Assembly: GCA_043739385.1 (NCBI GenBank)
Contig: JAYUED010000040.1
Coordinates: 1 to 56,211 of the forward strand
Direction: 5' to 3'
Source of the DNA: Defluviibacillus sp043739385
GTDB lineage: Bacteria; Pseudomonadota; Gammaproteobacteria; Burkholderiales; Burkholderiaceae_C
Length of the DNA stretch: 56,211 nt
Below are positions 17,420 through 26,300 of this stretch, piece after piece; the stretch's first letter is position 1, and each line of letters opens with the position of its first letter. A program made the position numbers and the translations under genes. The notes under the pieces are model-generated. The model saw nothing but the letters and a program-made list of their open reading frames with translations, was not told the DNA's origin and ran no database searches.

Positions 17420-17851
17420 TCACTGCCCTTGGATGGCGCTGAGTATGGTTTTGGCATACCCGTTGATAAACCGCAATGTGGCTTCGTAGCGGATCGAATT
17501 GTCAGCAAAGGCCGCTCGCTCACGGTCCAGGTCAACCGAGTTGCCATCCATACTGGGCTGGGTTGCCACGGCATAGCCTAAGGTTCCCCGGTCTAGCTCG
17601 CTGCTGGTGTCGGTGTTGAGCGCGATATGCTGAGGGTGGCTGTTTCTATCCCCGGTTTGCAGTGGCTGCTTAGCAAGAGAAGTGCTGCCAGATGTGGCTT
17701 GTAGCAAAGCGTCAGCAAACTTAAAGTCCCGGGCTACATAGCCAGGGGTATCGACGTTGGCAATGTTGCTGGCCAAAATGCGCTGGCGCTCAGACCTGAG
17801 CATCAAGGCTTTGCCGTTGAAGTCCAGATTACTGGTGAGTTTGTCTAGCAT
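17420..17851 (-). CDS. flgB: flagellar proximal rod protein, first gene of the flg operon
   Basis: 143 residues with LRSERQRILASNIANVDTPGYVARDFKFADAL near the N-terminus and a C-terminal helix ending TILSAIQGQ. FlgB is the most proximal rod subunit. It heads the minus-strand operon flgBCDEFGHIJKL and is divergent from flgA across about 204 bases, the usual arrangement in FlhDC-controlled bacteria, so a class II promoter is expected there. I could not find a convincing FlhDC box or sigma-28 site by eye. Confidence 0.95.
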   Translation of the reverse strand: MLDKLTSNLDFNGKALMLRSERQRILASNIANVDTPGYVARDFKFADALLQATSGSTSLAKQPLQTGDRNSHPQHIALNTDTSSELDRGTLGYAVATQPSMDGNSVDLDRERAAFADNSIRYEATLRFINGYAKTILSAIQGQ

Positions 17852-18055
17852 GACGAACCTCGCACTTTCTCTTTCTATGGACTGGGCGCTTCAGCCGACC
17901 ATCGACCAGCGCGTGAAAACGATTATTGGAATTTCTTTAACTTTCAATCCTCGAAACAGTGGGTGCAAAGGCTTGCAGTTCCCGGCTTAATGTGGCGCTT
18001 TGTTTTCTATAGTGAAGCCGTTAAATCACGGGCATTGCGCCAGAAAGTGTGTGTC

Positions 18056-18796
18056 ATGGCTGCTTCAATTGCTTCAATCTTTGCCAAGCTGGCTGGTATC
18101 GTCAGCATTGCGCTCTTCACAGGGTCGGTGAATGCGCAGGCGGCGGCTCCTCCACCCGACTTTGCACAAGACACGCAGCGTTGGCTTGAAAGTGCAGTGG
18201 CTGCAGCTGAGTTGCCGCCTGTTCCAAATGCGTTGCCGTTGCGCATGCAGGTGATCGTAGGTGCGTTGGACAGTCGCCTGCACCTTGCACCTTGTGCCCG
18301 TATCGAGCCGTATCTACCTACTGGCACACGCCTGTGGGGCCGAACGCGAATTGGGCTGCGCTGCCTGGAAGGCGTCACTAAATGGAATGTGTTTTTGCCT
18401 GTCACCGTCAAAGCCATGGGCCGTGCCTGGGTGCTGCGTTCCAACGTCAATGCCGGAGCTGTGCTTAGTAGCGCAGACGCCAGCGAAGCTGAAGTGGATT
18501 GGGCCGAAGACACGTCACCTGTGGTCACAGACCCTGCACAGTGGGCAGGACAGCTAGCATCCCGCTCACTGGCAGCGGGTCAAACCCTACGTCAATCGGT
18601 GCTGAAAGCAGCCACGGCTTTCCCCGCAGGCACGCAGGTGCGTGTGGTGGCACAAGGGGGGGGCTTCAGCATCAGCACCGATGCGCAGGCATTGGGTGCG
18701 GGGGTGATTGGTCAATCTGTGCGCTTGCGCATGGAGGGGGGGCGTACGGTGACAGGGCAGGTCATTGATGCCCGAACGGTCAAGTTAGACCTGTAA
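18056..18796 (+). CDS. flgA: periplasmic P-ring assembly chaperone
   Basis: 246 residues from the ATG at 18056. This start gives a clean signal peptide (MAASIASIFAKLAGIVSIALF, cleavage near NAQA); an in-frame start at 17963 would place 31 unusual residues ahead of it. The C-terminal half contains GRAWVLRSNVNAGAVL and the SAF-type ending GQSVRLRMEGGRTVTGQVID. FlgA helps FlgI polymerise around the rod in the periplasm. It is divergent from flgB and followed by flgM and flgN. Confidence 0.93.
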   Translation: MAASIASIFAKLAGIVSIALFTGSVNAQAAAPPPDFAQDTQRWLESAVAAAELPPVPNALPLRMQVIVGALDSRLHLAPCARIEPYLPTGTRLWGRTRIGLRCLEGVTKWNVFLPVTVKAMGRAWVLRSNVNAGAVLSSADASEAEVDWAEDTSPVVTDPAQWAGQLASRSLAAGQTLRQSVLKAATAFPAGTQVRVVAQGGGFSISTDAQALGAGVIGQSVRLRMEGGRTVTGQVIDARTVKLDL

Positions 18797-18866
18797 ATTA
18801 CCCCGCTACATACCTGTTCCCGCCACAGCACTGGAGTCATAAAACTATGTACACCTCAAATAAGAT

Positions 18867-18893
18867 TAAAGTACGTGGGAATACTGTCGATGA
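18867..18893 (+). promoter_or_regulatory. sigma-28 (FliA) promoter of flgM
   Basis: TAAAGTAC (18867-18874), an 11-base spacer, and GTCGATGA (18886-18893) closely match the enterobacterial FliA consensus TAAAGTTT-N11-GCCGATAA, six of eight at each box, with ideal spacing. It lies about 45 bases upstream of the chosen flgM start and outside flgA. A late promoter for flgM-flgN is the classical arrangement. Confidence 0.8.
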
Positions 18894-18937
18894 AATAATC
18901 CATGAAGCCTCTGGTCACAGTGGCGTTGGAGAATCCT

Positions 18938-19246
18938 ATGAAGATTGGTCAGACCCCAGGCAGCCCACCGGCTGGCGGAAATTTAGGCTTACCCAAGTCA
19001 ACTCAAGATACGTCCACCAGCGCGGCGGCGGGGAAGTCATCGGCGTCCAAGGGCGTGCCGGTCACGGTTTCAAGCTTGGCGCAATCCGTGCGCAGTGCCG
19101 TGTCTGCAGATGCCGATATCGACACCAACAAGGTCGAGAGTGTGCGAGCCGCTATATCGAACGGAACTTACAAAGTCAATGCCGAAGCGATTGCCGACAA
19201 GCTGTTGTCCAACGCCAAGGAAATGATTCAGAGCCCACAGCACTGA
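18938..19246 (+). CDS. flgM: anti-sigma-28 factor
   Basis: 102 residues from the ATG at 18938, which has GGAG six bases upstream; an ATG at 18902 lies too close to the FliA promoter -10 box. The first half is disordered, rich in Ser, Ala, Gly and Thr. The C-terminal half contains DTNKVESVRAAISNGTYKVN and EAIADKLLSNAKEM, the FliA-binding region of FlgM. It holds FliA inactive until export through the completed hook. It lies in the flgA-flgM-flgN group, with its own candidate late promoter. Confidence 0.93.
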   Translation: MKIGQTPGSPPAGGNLGLPKSTQDTSTSAAAGKSSASKGVPVTVSSLAQSVRSAVSADADIDTNKVESVRAAISNGTYKVNAEAIADKLLSNAKEMIQSPQH

Positions 19247-19307
19247 GTTTTATCGCTTTAAAACGCCACTTGCTGCCACGGCTTGGTATGCCAAAGCAGG
19301 CCCAGTC

Positions 19308-19712
19308 ATGAACACCAGCACTACGATAGCAATCGATCATCTCGACTTTATGCAGTGCTTGGTGGCTGTAGAGCAGCAACTTCTAGCTATGGCCGATGTA
19401 TTGATTTCGGGCGATGCGGTTAGTTTTGAAGGAAGTTGTGGCGTGCTGCAGTCATTGATGTTGGATTTTTCTCAAGCTTACAAATCGGTCTCACCTGAGG
19501 CCTCATCTGGTCGTACGCTTAAAGACCGTTTGCGTGTACTGGGCCAGAGCTTGGCTCAGCAGCGGGAGAACATGGTGCGACGTGCTGTCGCTGTTGACCG
19601 CGAGTTGCAGGTGATTTTGCCCTCGAAACAGGGAACGACTTACGGTCGACCTGTTGGCAGCTATGGCCAGAATGGCTGCAGTGCAGGTCGTCACACGTCA
19701 ATTCACGCATAG
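19308..19712 (+). CDS. flgN: FlgN-type export chaperone
   Basis: 134 residues, rich in Leu, Gln and Ala with predicted long helices (MQCLVAVEQQLLAMADVLIS; LKDRLRVLGQSLAQQRENMVRRAVAVDRELQVILPS) and a Gly/Ser-rich tail, as in FlgN-like chaperones for FlgK and FlgL. Sequence identity to any particular FlgN cannot be judged by eye; the position directly after flgM is the strongest evidence. The 135-base gap to the convergent fliA holds a small inverted repeat (CAAAGC at 19795-19800, GCTTTG at 19812-19817). Confidence 0.8.
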   Translation: MNTSTTIAIDHLDFMQCLVAVEQQLLAMADVLISGDAVSFEGSCGVLQSLMLDFSQAYKSVSPEASSGRTLKDRLRVLGQSLAQQRENMVRRAVAVDRELQVILPSKQGTTYGRPVGSYGQNGCSAGRHTSIHA

Positions 19713-19847
19713 CTTCCTTTAATTTTTTCTTAAATTAACTGTCTAAGCTCTCAGAACCTCTGGAGTAAGGTCACACAGTTAACCAGTCAAATCCCAAAGC
19801 GAAGGTGTACTGCTTTGCGTGATGTGCCTTTGGTGTGCTGCAAGTTT

Positions 19848-20564
19848 TCAGTGTGTACGCATCTTTGCCCGCAGTCGCGCAATGGATTGGCTATGCAATT
19901 GGCATACGCGAGATTCGGTCACGCTCAGTACGGCGGCGATCTCTTTGAGGTTCATGTCTTGCTCGTAGTACATGCTCATGATGAACTGCTCGCGTTCGGG
20001 GAGACCTTTGATTGCGAGGATCAGCGCTTGGCGCATGCGGTGGTCGCTCAGCATGTGTTCGGGATCTGCCTCTGGGGCGCCTGCATGGCGGTCCAGGAAG
20101 TGGTTTTCATCTTCACCCCCGTCAGTCATGTCCTCAATATAGACAAGCTGCGTTCCGCGTACCTTGCCCAGCAGGCTTTGGTAATCGGGCAATGTCATTT
20201 TGAGTTCAGCTGCGATTTCTGATTCGATGGGGCTTCGCCCTAAGCGGTGTTCCAAGCGGGTTACGGCATGCTCTATATCTTTTTGACTTTTGCGTGAGCC
20301 GCGTGACATCCAGTCGGTTTCACGCAGTTCATCCAACATAGCCCCGCGAATGCGTTGTGTGGCAAAGGTTTCAAATTGGACGCCTTGGCTGGATTCAAAC
20401 CGGCTCATCGCATCTGCCAAGCCAATCATGCCGACCTGAATCAAATCGTCTACCGCCACACTGGGGGGTAGCTTGGCGATCATGTAGTGTGCCAGGCGCC
20501 GCACCAGGGGAGCATACTGGCGCAGCATGTCTTCTCTGTTGAGTTGACCTTTGGAGGTATACAT
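19848..20564 (-). CDS. fliA: RNA polymerase sigma-28 factor for flagellar late genes
   Basis: 238 residues from the ATG at 20564, whose first base is shared with the preceding gene's stop (TGATG); GGAG lies six bases upstream. A GTG at 20576 is an alternative. Region 2 is visible as DLIQVGMIGLADAMSRF followed by FETFATQRIRGAMLDELRE, region 3 as LGRSPIESEIAAELKM, and region 4 as MNLKEIAAVLSVTESRVCQLHSQSI. It reads TAAA-N15-GCCGATAA type promoters for filament, motor and chemotaxis genes and is held by FlgM. It is the last gene of the flhB-flhA-flhF-flhG-like-fliA operon. Confidence 0.97.
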   Translation of the reverse strand: MYTSKGQLNREDMLRQYAPLVRRLAHYMIAKLPPSVAVDDLIQVGMIGLADAMSRFESSQGVQFETFATQRIRGAMLDELRETDWMSRGSRKSQKDIEHAVTRLEHRLGRSPIESEIAAELKMTLPDYQSLLGKVRGTQLVYIEDMTDGGEDENHFLDRHAGAPEADPEHMLSDHRMRQALILAIKGLPEREQFIMSMYYEQDMNLKEIAAVLSVTESRVCQLHSQSIARLRAKMRTH

Positions 20565-21391
20565 CAATGGCTCCACAAAAACTGCGCTGGGATTTCAGGT
20601 GTCTGCCGAGAAAGATGGCTTGAGACATGGCGTATTGATGCGGTATTGTCCAACACGTTCAACACCAATCTGCGCATGCCATCAGACTGTTGTTCCGCGT
20701 CAAAATGGGTGCTTGTACTGTAGTACTCAACACCACACTTCAAGAAATTCATTGTACATTTTTGAAGGCTTTTAGCGATGCTGTGAGCGAGGTGGAGTGG
20801 GCTTGCTGGCGGGCTGACGGTTACGATGGAAACTGCTTGCAGTGCACCACCAGTGGCCATTTTCTTTAGGCTTTTGTAAGCAGACAGCAGCGAAGCCATG
20901 TCGGGGGACAGCGCCACCACAGTACTGCTCTGGCCTAAAGGCAAGGTTTCCGCCAGCGTTTCAGCGTCCGCGTAAACCACCAAAGTGCTGAAGCCGTGAA
21001 ACAGGTGGTTAAGTGTTTCAGCGGCGGTCGTTAATCCGCTTGCGCCTAGGGGCTGCTCGGTTACTGCATTTATAAGGCTGCGTATCCCGGTCGCGGCAGG
21101 AATGACCGTCCACAAACGGGCTCCCAAACCTCTGCCTGCCCCACTGGCCTGTGGGCGGTAGGCCCCGTCCAGCATATCTTGCAATCCTGGGCTTTCATGG
21201 GTTTCTGTCGCCGTGGTGTCCAGCACACCCAGGGTGGTGCCTGTACTGTGCAATGCACCGCATACTTGCCACAGCAGACACATTTCGGCAGCGCGATCAC
21301 CATGCTGCACCACGTTCAGTAAGTGAGGCGCATTCTGCGTCGCTACTTGCCGCAAGCCAGAACCTTGGTCAAAGCCAGCAAATTCAAGCAT
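20564..21391 (-). CDS. degenerate FlhG/FleN-like protein lacking the P-loop
   Basis: 275 residues in the slot between flhF and fliA that normally holds flhG. The N-terminus has FDQGSGLRQV (residues 7-16), matching the DQAxxLR element by which FlhG stimulates FlhF GTPase. The next segment (about 25-58, NVVQHGDRAAEM through GVLDTT) lines up with the MinD-type P-loop and LLLDAD strand, but KGGVGKT is replaced by HGDRAAEM, so ATP binding is unlikely. The rest is Ala/Leu/Thr-rich and matches no motif I know. The gene overlaps flhF by 8 bases. FlhG ancestry is an inference from position and N-terminal motif. Confidence 0.62.
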   Translation of the reverse strand: MLEFAGFDQGSGLRQVATQNAPHLLNVVQHGDRAAEMCLLWQVCGALHSTGTTLGVLDTTATETHESPGLQDMLDGAYRPQASGAGRGLGARLWTVIPAATGIRSLINAVTEQPLGASGLTTAAETLNHLFHGFSTLVVYADAETLAETLPLGQSSTVVALSPDMASLLSAYKSLKKMATGGALQAVSIVTVSPPASPLHLAHSIAKSLQKCTMNFLKCGVEYYSTSTHFDAEQQSDGMRRLVLNVLDNTASIRHVSSHLSRQTPEIPAQFLWSH

Positions 21392-22964
21392 GGAGTGGAC
21401 TCCCCAAGCCTACATTGTTGGTGGGTTGTGAAAAAAAGAATCCGAGGTCTGCGCTAACCGGGTCGTAGGCTGATTTTCCACTGGTGCGCATGGACAACCT
21501 CACCAAACTGGCAGCATCAGCTTGCTCCCAGTCTTCAGGCACGCGCTGGCCTTGGGTGACACCACGCAGCGTGATCTGGTGGCGAATCAGTGCGTCGAGT
21601 GAGGGGCCAAGTTTGGCCGCTTCATCAAGTTTGGTGAGTACCACGCCACCCTCACCTTGGGCTTTGAACGCGCCAAGTACATCATCTTGCGTATCACCAT
21701 GGCCACCAGCGTTCAGCACCAGCAGGCGGCTGACTTTGGGCAAATCAATCAACTCCAGCAGCTCAGGGGTGCGTGGGTCTTTAGGTGCGAGACCGGTGGT
21801 GTCAATCAACACCAGTTTTTTATTGCATAACAGGTTCAGAAGGTCTTGCAGTGCAGCGCGATCATGTGCGAGATGTGCGACTACTCCCAGCATGCGGCCA
21901 TAGGTGCGTAACTGCTCATGGGCAGCAACGCGGTAGGTATCCAGCGTGATGAGGCCCACGCTTTGTTGACCATGGGCTTTGGCGCACAGTGCAGCGAGTT
22001 TGGCAGCTGTAGTGGTTTTGCCCACGCCGGTCGCTCCTACCAGGGCATAGGTGCCGCCTTGCATGTAGAGGGGTTGGCTGCCTGCGTCCGTTTTCAGGTT
22101 ACGTTCGAGTACATCCATTACCCAGCGAATCGCATTACCAGCGCTCAGCTCGGCAGGCATGCGTTCCAACAGGGTGCGGGCGACAGCGGGGGAGTAACCA
22201 GCACGAATAAGCTTCAGCATCAAATTTGATTGAATCGGGTCTTGTTTGGCCTGCCCAAGCCAAGAGAGCGTGTTGAAGCGCTCTTCAATCAGATCGCGCA
22301 TGGCTTGTAGCTCGCTGACTATGCCGTTGGTGTTGAGTACTGGCGCTGCAGCTTTTTCGCGGACAGCCCGGGGCGCCGTTTGAGAGGGGGCTTGAACTTG
22401 TATTTGCTCTGCGGTGGCAATACGAGGAAAGTTGGGGCGTTCAATGCCTAGTTTGGAGGCTCTGGTCGCTGCAGTGCCTGTCTGGCGTCGTTGTTCAATT
22501 TCGTTTTCGGGTTCGTTATCAGGGGTACCATGAAGGGCTGCATGGCGGCGTCGCAGCATTCGTTCGCGCACGTAGTCTTGGAACGACAGGGTGCTCATGG
22601 CCAGTTGGCCCACGTCTTCTTCAACGTCGCGCTCGTGGGTTAACTCTCCCAAACTGTTGGCCTTGGATGATGCTGACGCAGGTGGCATCGGTAGACGTTT
22701 GCTGAGCGAGTTGCTAGCGCCGTCCATTGAGATGCGTGGACTGGCAGCCATGGACGCTCTTCGTTGCAGGTCAGATCCGGTGCTACTACTGCTCCCAGCG
22801 CTGCCTTCAGTCAGACTGTCCAGCATGTCCTCGGTTGTAGCGACCACTTCAACACCTGTGTCGGTGGGACGGTTAGACAAAATTAGCGTGGCATCGCCAA
22901 ACGCCATACGGGCCTTGGCAAGGGCTTCGCGGGAGCTTGCGGCGTGGAAGCGTTGAACGTTCAT
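21384..22964 (-). CDS. flhF: SRP-type GTPase for flagellar placement
   Basis: 526 residues. The N-terminal B region (MNVQRFHAASSREALAKARMAFGD) and a long acidic/Ser-rich linker precede the NG domain. GTPase motifs are visible: G1 VGATGVGKTTTAAKLAA, the LDTYRVAAHEQLRTYGRMLGV segment, G3 LIDTTGLAPKDPRT, and G4 TKLDEA. FlhF recruits early basal-body parts to the assembly site. It overlaps flhA by 4 bases and the flhG-like gene by 8, so the three are translationally coupled. FlhF presence suggests controlled, probably polar or subpolar, flagella; that is an inference. Confidence 0.95.
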   Translation of the reverse strand: MNVQRFHAASSREALAKARMAFGDATLILSNRPTDTGVEVVATTEDMLDSLTEGSAGSSSSTGSDLQRRASMAASPRISMDGASNSLSKRLPMPPASASSKANSLGELTHERDVEEDVGQLAMSTLSFQDYVRERMLRRRHAALHGTPDNEPENEIEQRRQTGTAATRASKLGIERPNFPRIATAEQIQVQAPSQTAPRAVREKAAAPVLNTNGIVSELQAMRDLIEERFNTLSWLGQAKQDPIQSNLMLKLIRAGYSPAVARTLLERMPAELSAGNAIRWVMDVLERNLKTDAGSQPLYMQGGTYALVGATGVGKTTTAAKLAALCAKAHGQQSVGLITLDTYRVAAHEQLRTYGRMLGVVAHLAHDRAALQDLLNLLCNKKLVLIDTTGLAPKDPRTPELLELIDLPKVSRLLVLNAGGHGDTQDDVLGAFKAQGEGGVVLTKLDEAAKLGPSLDALIRHQITLRGVTQGQRVPEDWEQADAASLVRLSMRTSGKSAYDPVSADLGFFFSQPTNNVGLGSPLHA

Positions 22965-25042
22965 GGCGTAGCACCTTTTAAGATCGGCCCGATACGGATC
23001 GTGTGGGTTTCTGGAATTTCACTGTGCGACAGTACTTGCAGGCGAGGGGCAACACGGCGCACCAAGCGGGCAATGGAGGTACGGATCGCGTCGGGCACCA
23101 GCAGGCACGCTGGTAAGCCCATTTCTTCTTGTTTCTGTGCAACCTGAGCTGCGCTGTTGGTGAGCAGTTCCGCTACGCCAGGGTCCAACGAAGGACCGTT
23201 AGCGCTGCCCAGGGCTTGCACCAGCAAACGCTCCAAACCGGGTTCGATAGCGATCACATTCAGCTCGCGTACGGAGCCGTAAATTTGCTGCACGATGGCG
23301 GGCGAGAGCGCTACACGAACGCGACGGGCTAGCTCAGCTGGGTCCGTGACGGTATCGCCAAATTCGGCCAAGGTTTCCACAATACTGCGGATATCTCTGA
23401 TGTTGACGGATTCTTCCAGCAGCAGTTGCAGCACTTTCTGGAACACAGAGATTGAAATCACCTTGGGTACCACCTCTTCAATCAGCTTTGGAGCGAGGCG
23501 GCTCACATGCTCCACCAGTTGCTGGGTTTCGGTGCGGCTGAGTAGTTTTGCAGCTTTCATTTGCATTAAGTGTGACAAATGGGTAGCCATGACAGTCTCG
23601 GAATCAACCACGGTATAACCAGCCATTTGTGCGGTTTCCTTTTGCCGCTCGTCGATCCAGTGGGCAGGCAGGCCAAAAGCAGGGTCTGTGGTAGCGGTGC
23701 CAATCAGCGGTGTTGAGACGCCTCCAGGATTGATAGCGAGGAACATGCCGGGAAATGCTTCGCCTTCGCCTTCGACGACGCCGCGTAAGGTGATGCGATA
23801 CGCGCTGGGCTTGAGCTCTAGGTTGTCGCGTACATGCACGGCTGGAGGTAAGAAGCCCACGTCCTGTGCGAACTTGCGGCGCACGCCTTTAATACGGTTC
23901 AGCAAGTCGCCTTGGCGGTTTTTATCGACCAGCGAGATGAGGCGATAGCCTAACTCCAGGCCCAATAAATCAACAGGTTGCAGGTCATCCCAAGTGGCTT
24001 CGCCATCGGGGTTGGCTTTTACTTCCTCCACGACTGGTGGCGCTGGCGGTGGGCGATGAGCTAGCGCCCAGGCACCATAACCCAGCAGGGCAGCCATGCT
24101 CAAAAACACCACATGCGGCATGCCAGGTATCAAGCCCAGAAGACCCAAAATACCTGCGGTAATACCTAAAATCTTGGCTGAACCAAACATTTGGTGCACG
24201 ATCTGTCCACCAATGTCGCGGTCTTTGCCTACGCGGGACACAACCATCGCTGCCGCCACTGAAATCAGCAAGCCGGGGATTTGTGCCACCAGCGCATCAC
24301 CTACCGCCAACAAAATGTAGGTATCCGCCGCCTGCGAAGCAGTCAAACCGTGTTGCAACACGCCAATGGCAAAGCCACCTACGATGTTAATGACCAAGAT
24401 CAAAATTCCTGCAATGGCATCGCCGCGCACAAATTTAGAGGCGCCGTCCATAGAGCCAAAGAAATCGGCCTCTTCACCTACTTCGCTGCGGCGTTGCTTG
24501 GCTTCGCTTTCGTTAATCAGGCCAGCGTTCAAATCGGCATCAATAGCCATCTGTTTACCGGGCATGGCATCCAGCGTGAAGCGGGCTGACACTTCGGCAA
24601 TGCGCTCAGAGCCCTTGGTGACGACCACAAAGTTGATAACCACCAAAATCGCAAACACAATCAAGCCGACTACAAAGTTGCCACCAATCAAGAAATGGCC
24701 AAAGGCTTCAATGACTGCACCGGCGGCTCCTGCACCCGTGTGACCGTCTAGAAGCACCACGCGCGTGGACGCTACGTTGAGTGACAGGCGCATCAGCGTG
24801 GTGAGCAACAGTACAGAGGGGAAGGCGGCGAAGTCCAGCGGTTTCATCATGTAGGCTGCCACCATCATCACCATCAGCGCGACGGCGATGTTGATGGTGA
24901 AGAAGGTGTCCAGCAGCCATGCGGGCATGGGCAGCACCATCATCGACAAAATGGCGACTACCAGCAGTGGGGCTGCAGCTCCGCTGAGATGGGTTGAATT
25001 TTTTTTCAACCATTCTGCGATGTGGGGTGGCAAAAAATTCAT
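22961..25042 (-). CDS. flhA: flagellar export gate protein
   Basis: 693 residues, the family length. The N-terminal half has about eight membrane helices and the conserved DFAAFPSVLLLTTLMRLSLN and GGNFVVGLIVFAILVVINF segments. The cytoplasmic domain includes VGFLPPAVHVRDNLEL, AHWIDERQKETAQMAGYTVV and the ending of the ring-forming subdomain. FlhA is the proton-coupled gate of the type III export machine, binding chaperone-substrate complexes. It overlaps flhB and flhF by 4 bases each. Confidence 0.98.
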   Translation of the reverse strand: MNFLPPHIAEWLKKNSTHLSGAAAPLLVVAILSMMVLPMPAWLLDTFFTINIAVALMVMMVAAYMMKPLDFAAFPSVLLLTTLMRLSLNVASTRVVLLDGHTGAGAAGAVIEAFGHFLIGGNFVVGLIVFAILVVINFVVVTKGSERIAEVSARFTLDAMPGKQMAIDADLNAGLINESEAKQRRSEVGEEADFFGSMDGASKFVRGDAIAGILILVINIVGGFAIGVLQHGLTASQAADTYILLAVGDALVAQIPGLLISVAAAMVVSRVGKDRDIGGQIVHQMFGSAKILGITAGILGLLGLIPGMPHVVFLSMAALLGYGAWALAHRPPPAPPVVEEVKANPDGEATWDDLQPVDLLGLELGYRLISLVDKNRQGDLLNRIKGVRRKFAQDVGFLPPAVHVRDNLELKPSAYRITLRGVVEGEGEAFPGMFLAINPGGVSTPLIGTATTDPAFGLPAHWIDERQKETAQMAGYTVVDSETVMATHLSHLMQMKAAKLLSRTETQQLVEHVSRLAPKLIEEVVPKVISISVFQKVLQLLLEESVNIRDIRSIVETLAEFGDTVTDPAELARRVRVALSPAIVQQIYGSVRELNVIAIEPGLERLLVQALGSANGPSLDPGVAELLTNSAAQVAQKQEEMGLPACLLVPDAIRTSIARLVRRVAPRLQVLSHSEIPETHTIRIGPILKGATP

Positions 25043-26217
25043 GCTCTCGCCCTGTTCTTTGGTTTTGTTTTGAACGCGGTGCCCGCAGGTGTATTCAATG
25101 GGTCCAATTCAGGGGGGACCAGTGGATCAGGCTGCCTTTCAGGCATGGTGGCTTCACCGCGCATGGCCGCCTTCATGCGGTACACGTACGCTAGGACTTG
25201 AGCAACGGCACCGAACAGCGGCGCGGGTATCTCTCGGTCTAACTCCGCATGGGCATACAGCGCACGGGCCAGCACCGGAGACTCCAGTACCGGAACGCCA
25301 TGGTTCTTGGCAATCTCTCGAATTTTGAAGGCCAGTAAATCGGCCCCTTTAGCGATGACCTGCGGTGCCCCCATATTTTGATCGTCATACTTCAGGGCGA
25401 CGGCAAAGTGGGTTGGGTTCATGAGCACAAAGTCGGCTTTGGGAACTGCGGCCACGCTGTTGCGCTGGGCAATATCGCGCTGGCGCTGGCGTTGACGGCT
25501 TTTGACGTGGGGGTTGCCAGAGGCTTCCTTGTTCTCTTGTTTCACCTCTTCATGCGACATTTTGAGGCGCGATTTGTGCAAAAATATTTGTAGCGGCACG
25601 TCGATTGCCGCAACCACCACTACGATCAGCAGCATCAGGCCTAAGCCAGTAGTTAGCCAGTTTGATAAATGCAGCAATGCCGATATGGAGGGCTCCAGCA
25701 CCAAGGAGGCAATCTCTTGCAGGCTGTTAAGCAAGTACACGCTACCCACAGTCATGACAACCGATGAAATCACCACCACTTTCACAATTTCAGAGAGGTG
25801 GTCTTTGGAAAACAAGCGGCCTAACCCCGCGAAAGGGCTGATACGGCTGAAGTCTGGCATAACTGGCTTGGTACTGAATACCCAGCCCCCCACCGCTAGC
25901 GTGCTGGCTACGGATGCGGCAATCACAATAGCTGCAAAGGCAATGCACGCAACTAACCCAATGAGGGCCATATCTTGCAGCCGATCTAGCATGCTGCTGG
26001 GGGTCAGCAAGGTGATGCTGTTGAAGGCCAGGTGGTGGCTCAAGGCCAGTTTCATACGCTCGGCCAGCATGGGCATGAGCATCAGCAAACCCATACCACC
26101 AGCACCCAGTACCGCGAGGTGCCCCATGTCTTTGGAGCGCGCTACCTGACCATCGTCATGCGCTTTGCGAATTTTCTGTTCGCTGGCTGGTAGGTTGCGG
26201 TCTTGACTGGAGTCCAT
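25039..26217 (-). CDS. flhB: flagellar export gate and specificity switch
   Basis: 392 residues. Four membrane segments lie between about 30 and 215. The cytoplasmic domain carries the autocleavage motif NPTH at residues 267-270, preceded by a basic helix (VKSRQRQRQRDIAQRN). Self-cleavage between Asn and Pro, together with FliK, changes export from hook to filament proteins. It is the first gene of the flhB-A-F-G-like-fliA operon. The C-terminal tail is Pro-rich and slightly longer than in enterics. Confidence 0.97.
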   Translation of the reverse strand: MDSSQDRNLPASEQKIRKAHDDGQVARSKDMGHLAVLGAGGMGLLMLMPMLAERMKLALSHHLAFNSITLLTPSSMLDRLQDMALIGLVACIAFAAIVIAASVASTLAVGGWVFSTKPVMPDFSRISPFAGLGRLFSKDHLSEIVKVVVISSVVMTVGSVYLLNSLQEIASLVLEPSISALLHLSNWLTTGLGLMLLIVVVVAAIDVPLQIFLHKSRLKMSHEEVKQENKEASGNPHVKSRQRQRQRDIAQRNSVAAVPKADFVLMNPTHFAVALKYDDQNMGAPQVIAKGADLLAFKIREIAKNHGVPVLESPVLARALYAHAELDREIPAPLFGAVAQVLAYVYRMKAAMRGEATMPERQPDPLVPPELDPLNTPAGTAFKTKPKNRARA

Positions 26218-26300
26218 GGTGAAGGCAGTGTGAGGTTGCCTTCATTGTCTGGAGCGAGCGCTGAAACTAAAGCGCAATAAGGGGGAAATAAACGGCTAAT

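Noticed and set aside
17852..18055. Search for an FlhDC box or FliA promoter between flgB and flgA
   Set aside because: GAAAGTTA is present but the nearest -10-like sequence has the wrong spacing, and no FlhDC consensus is convincing by eye.
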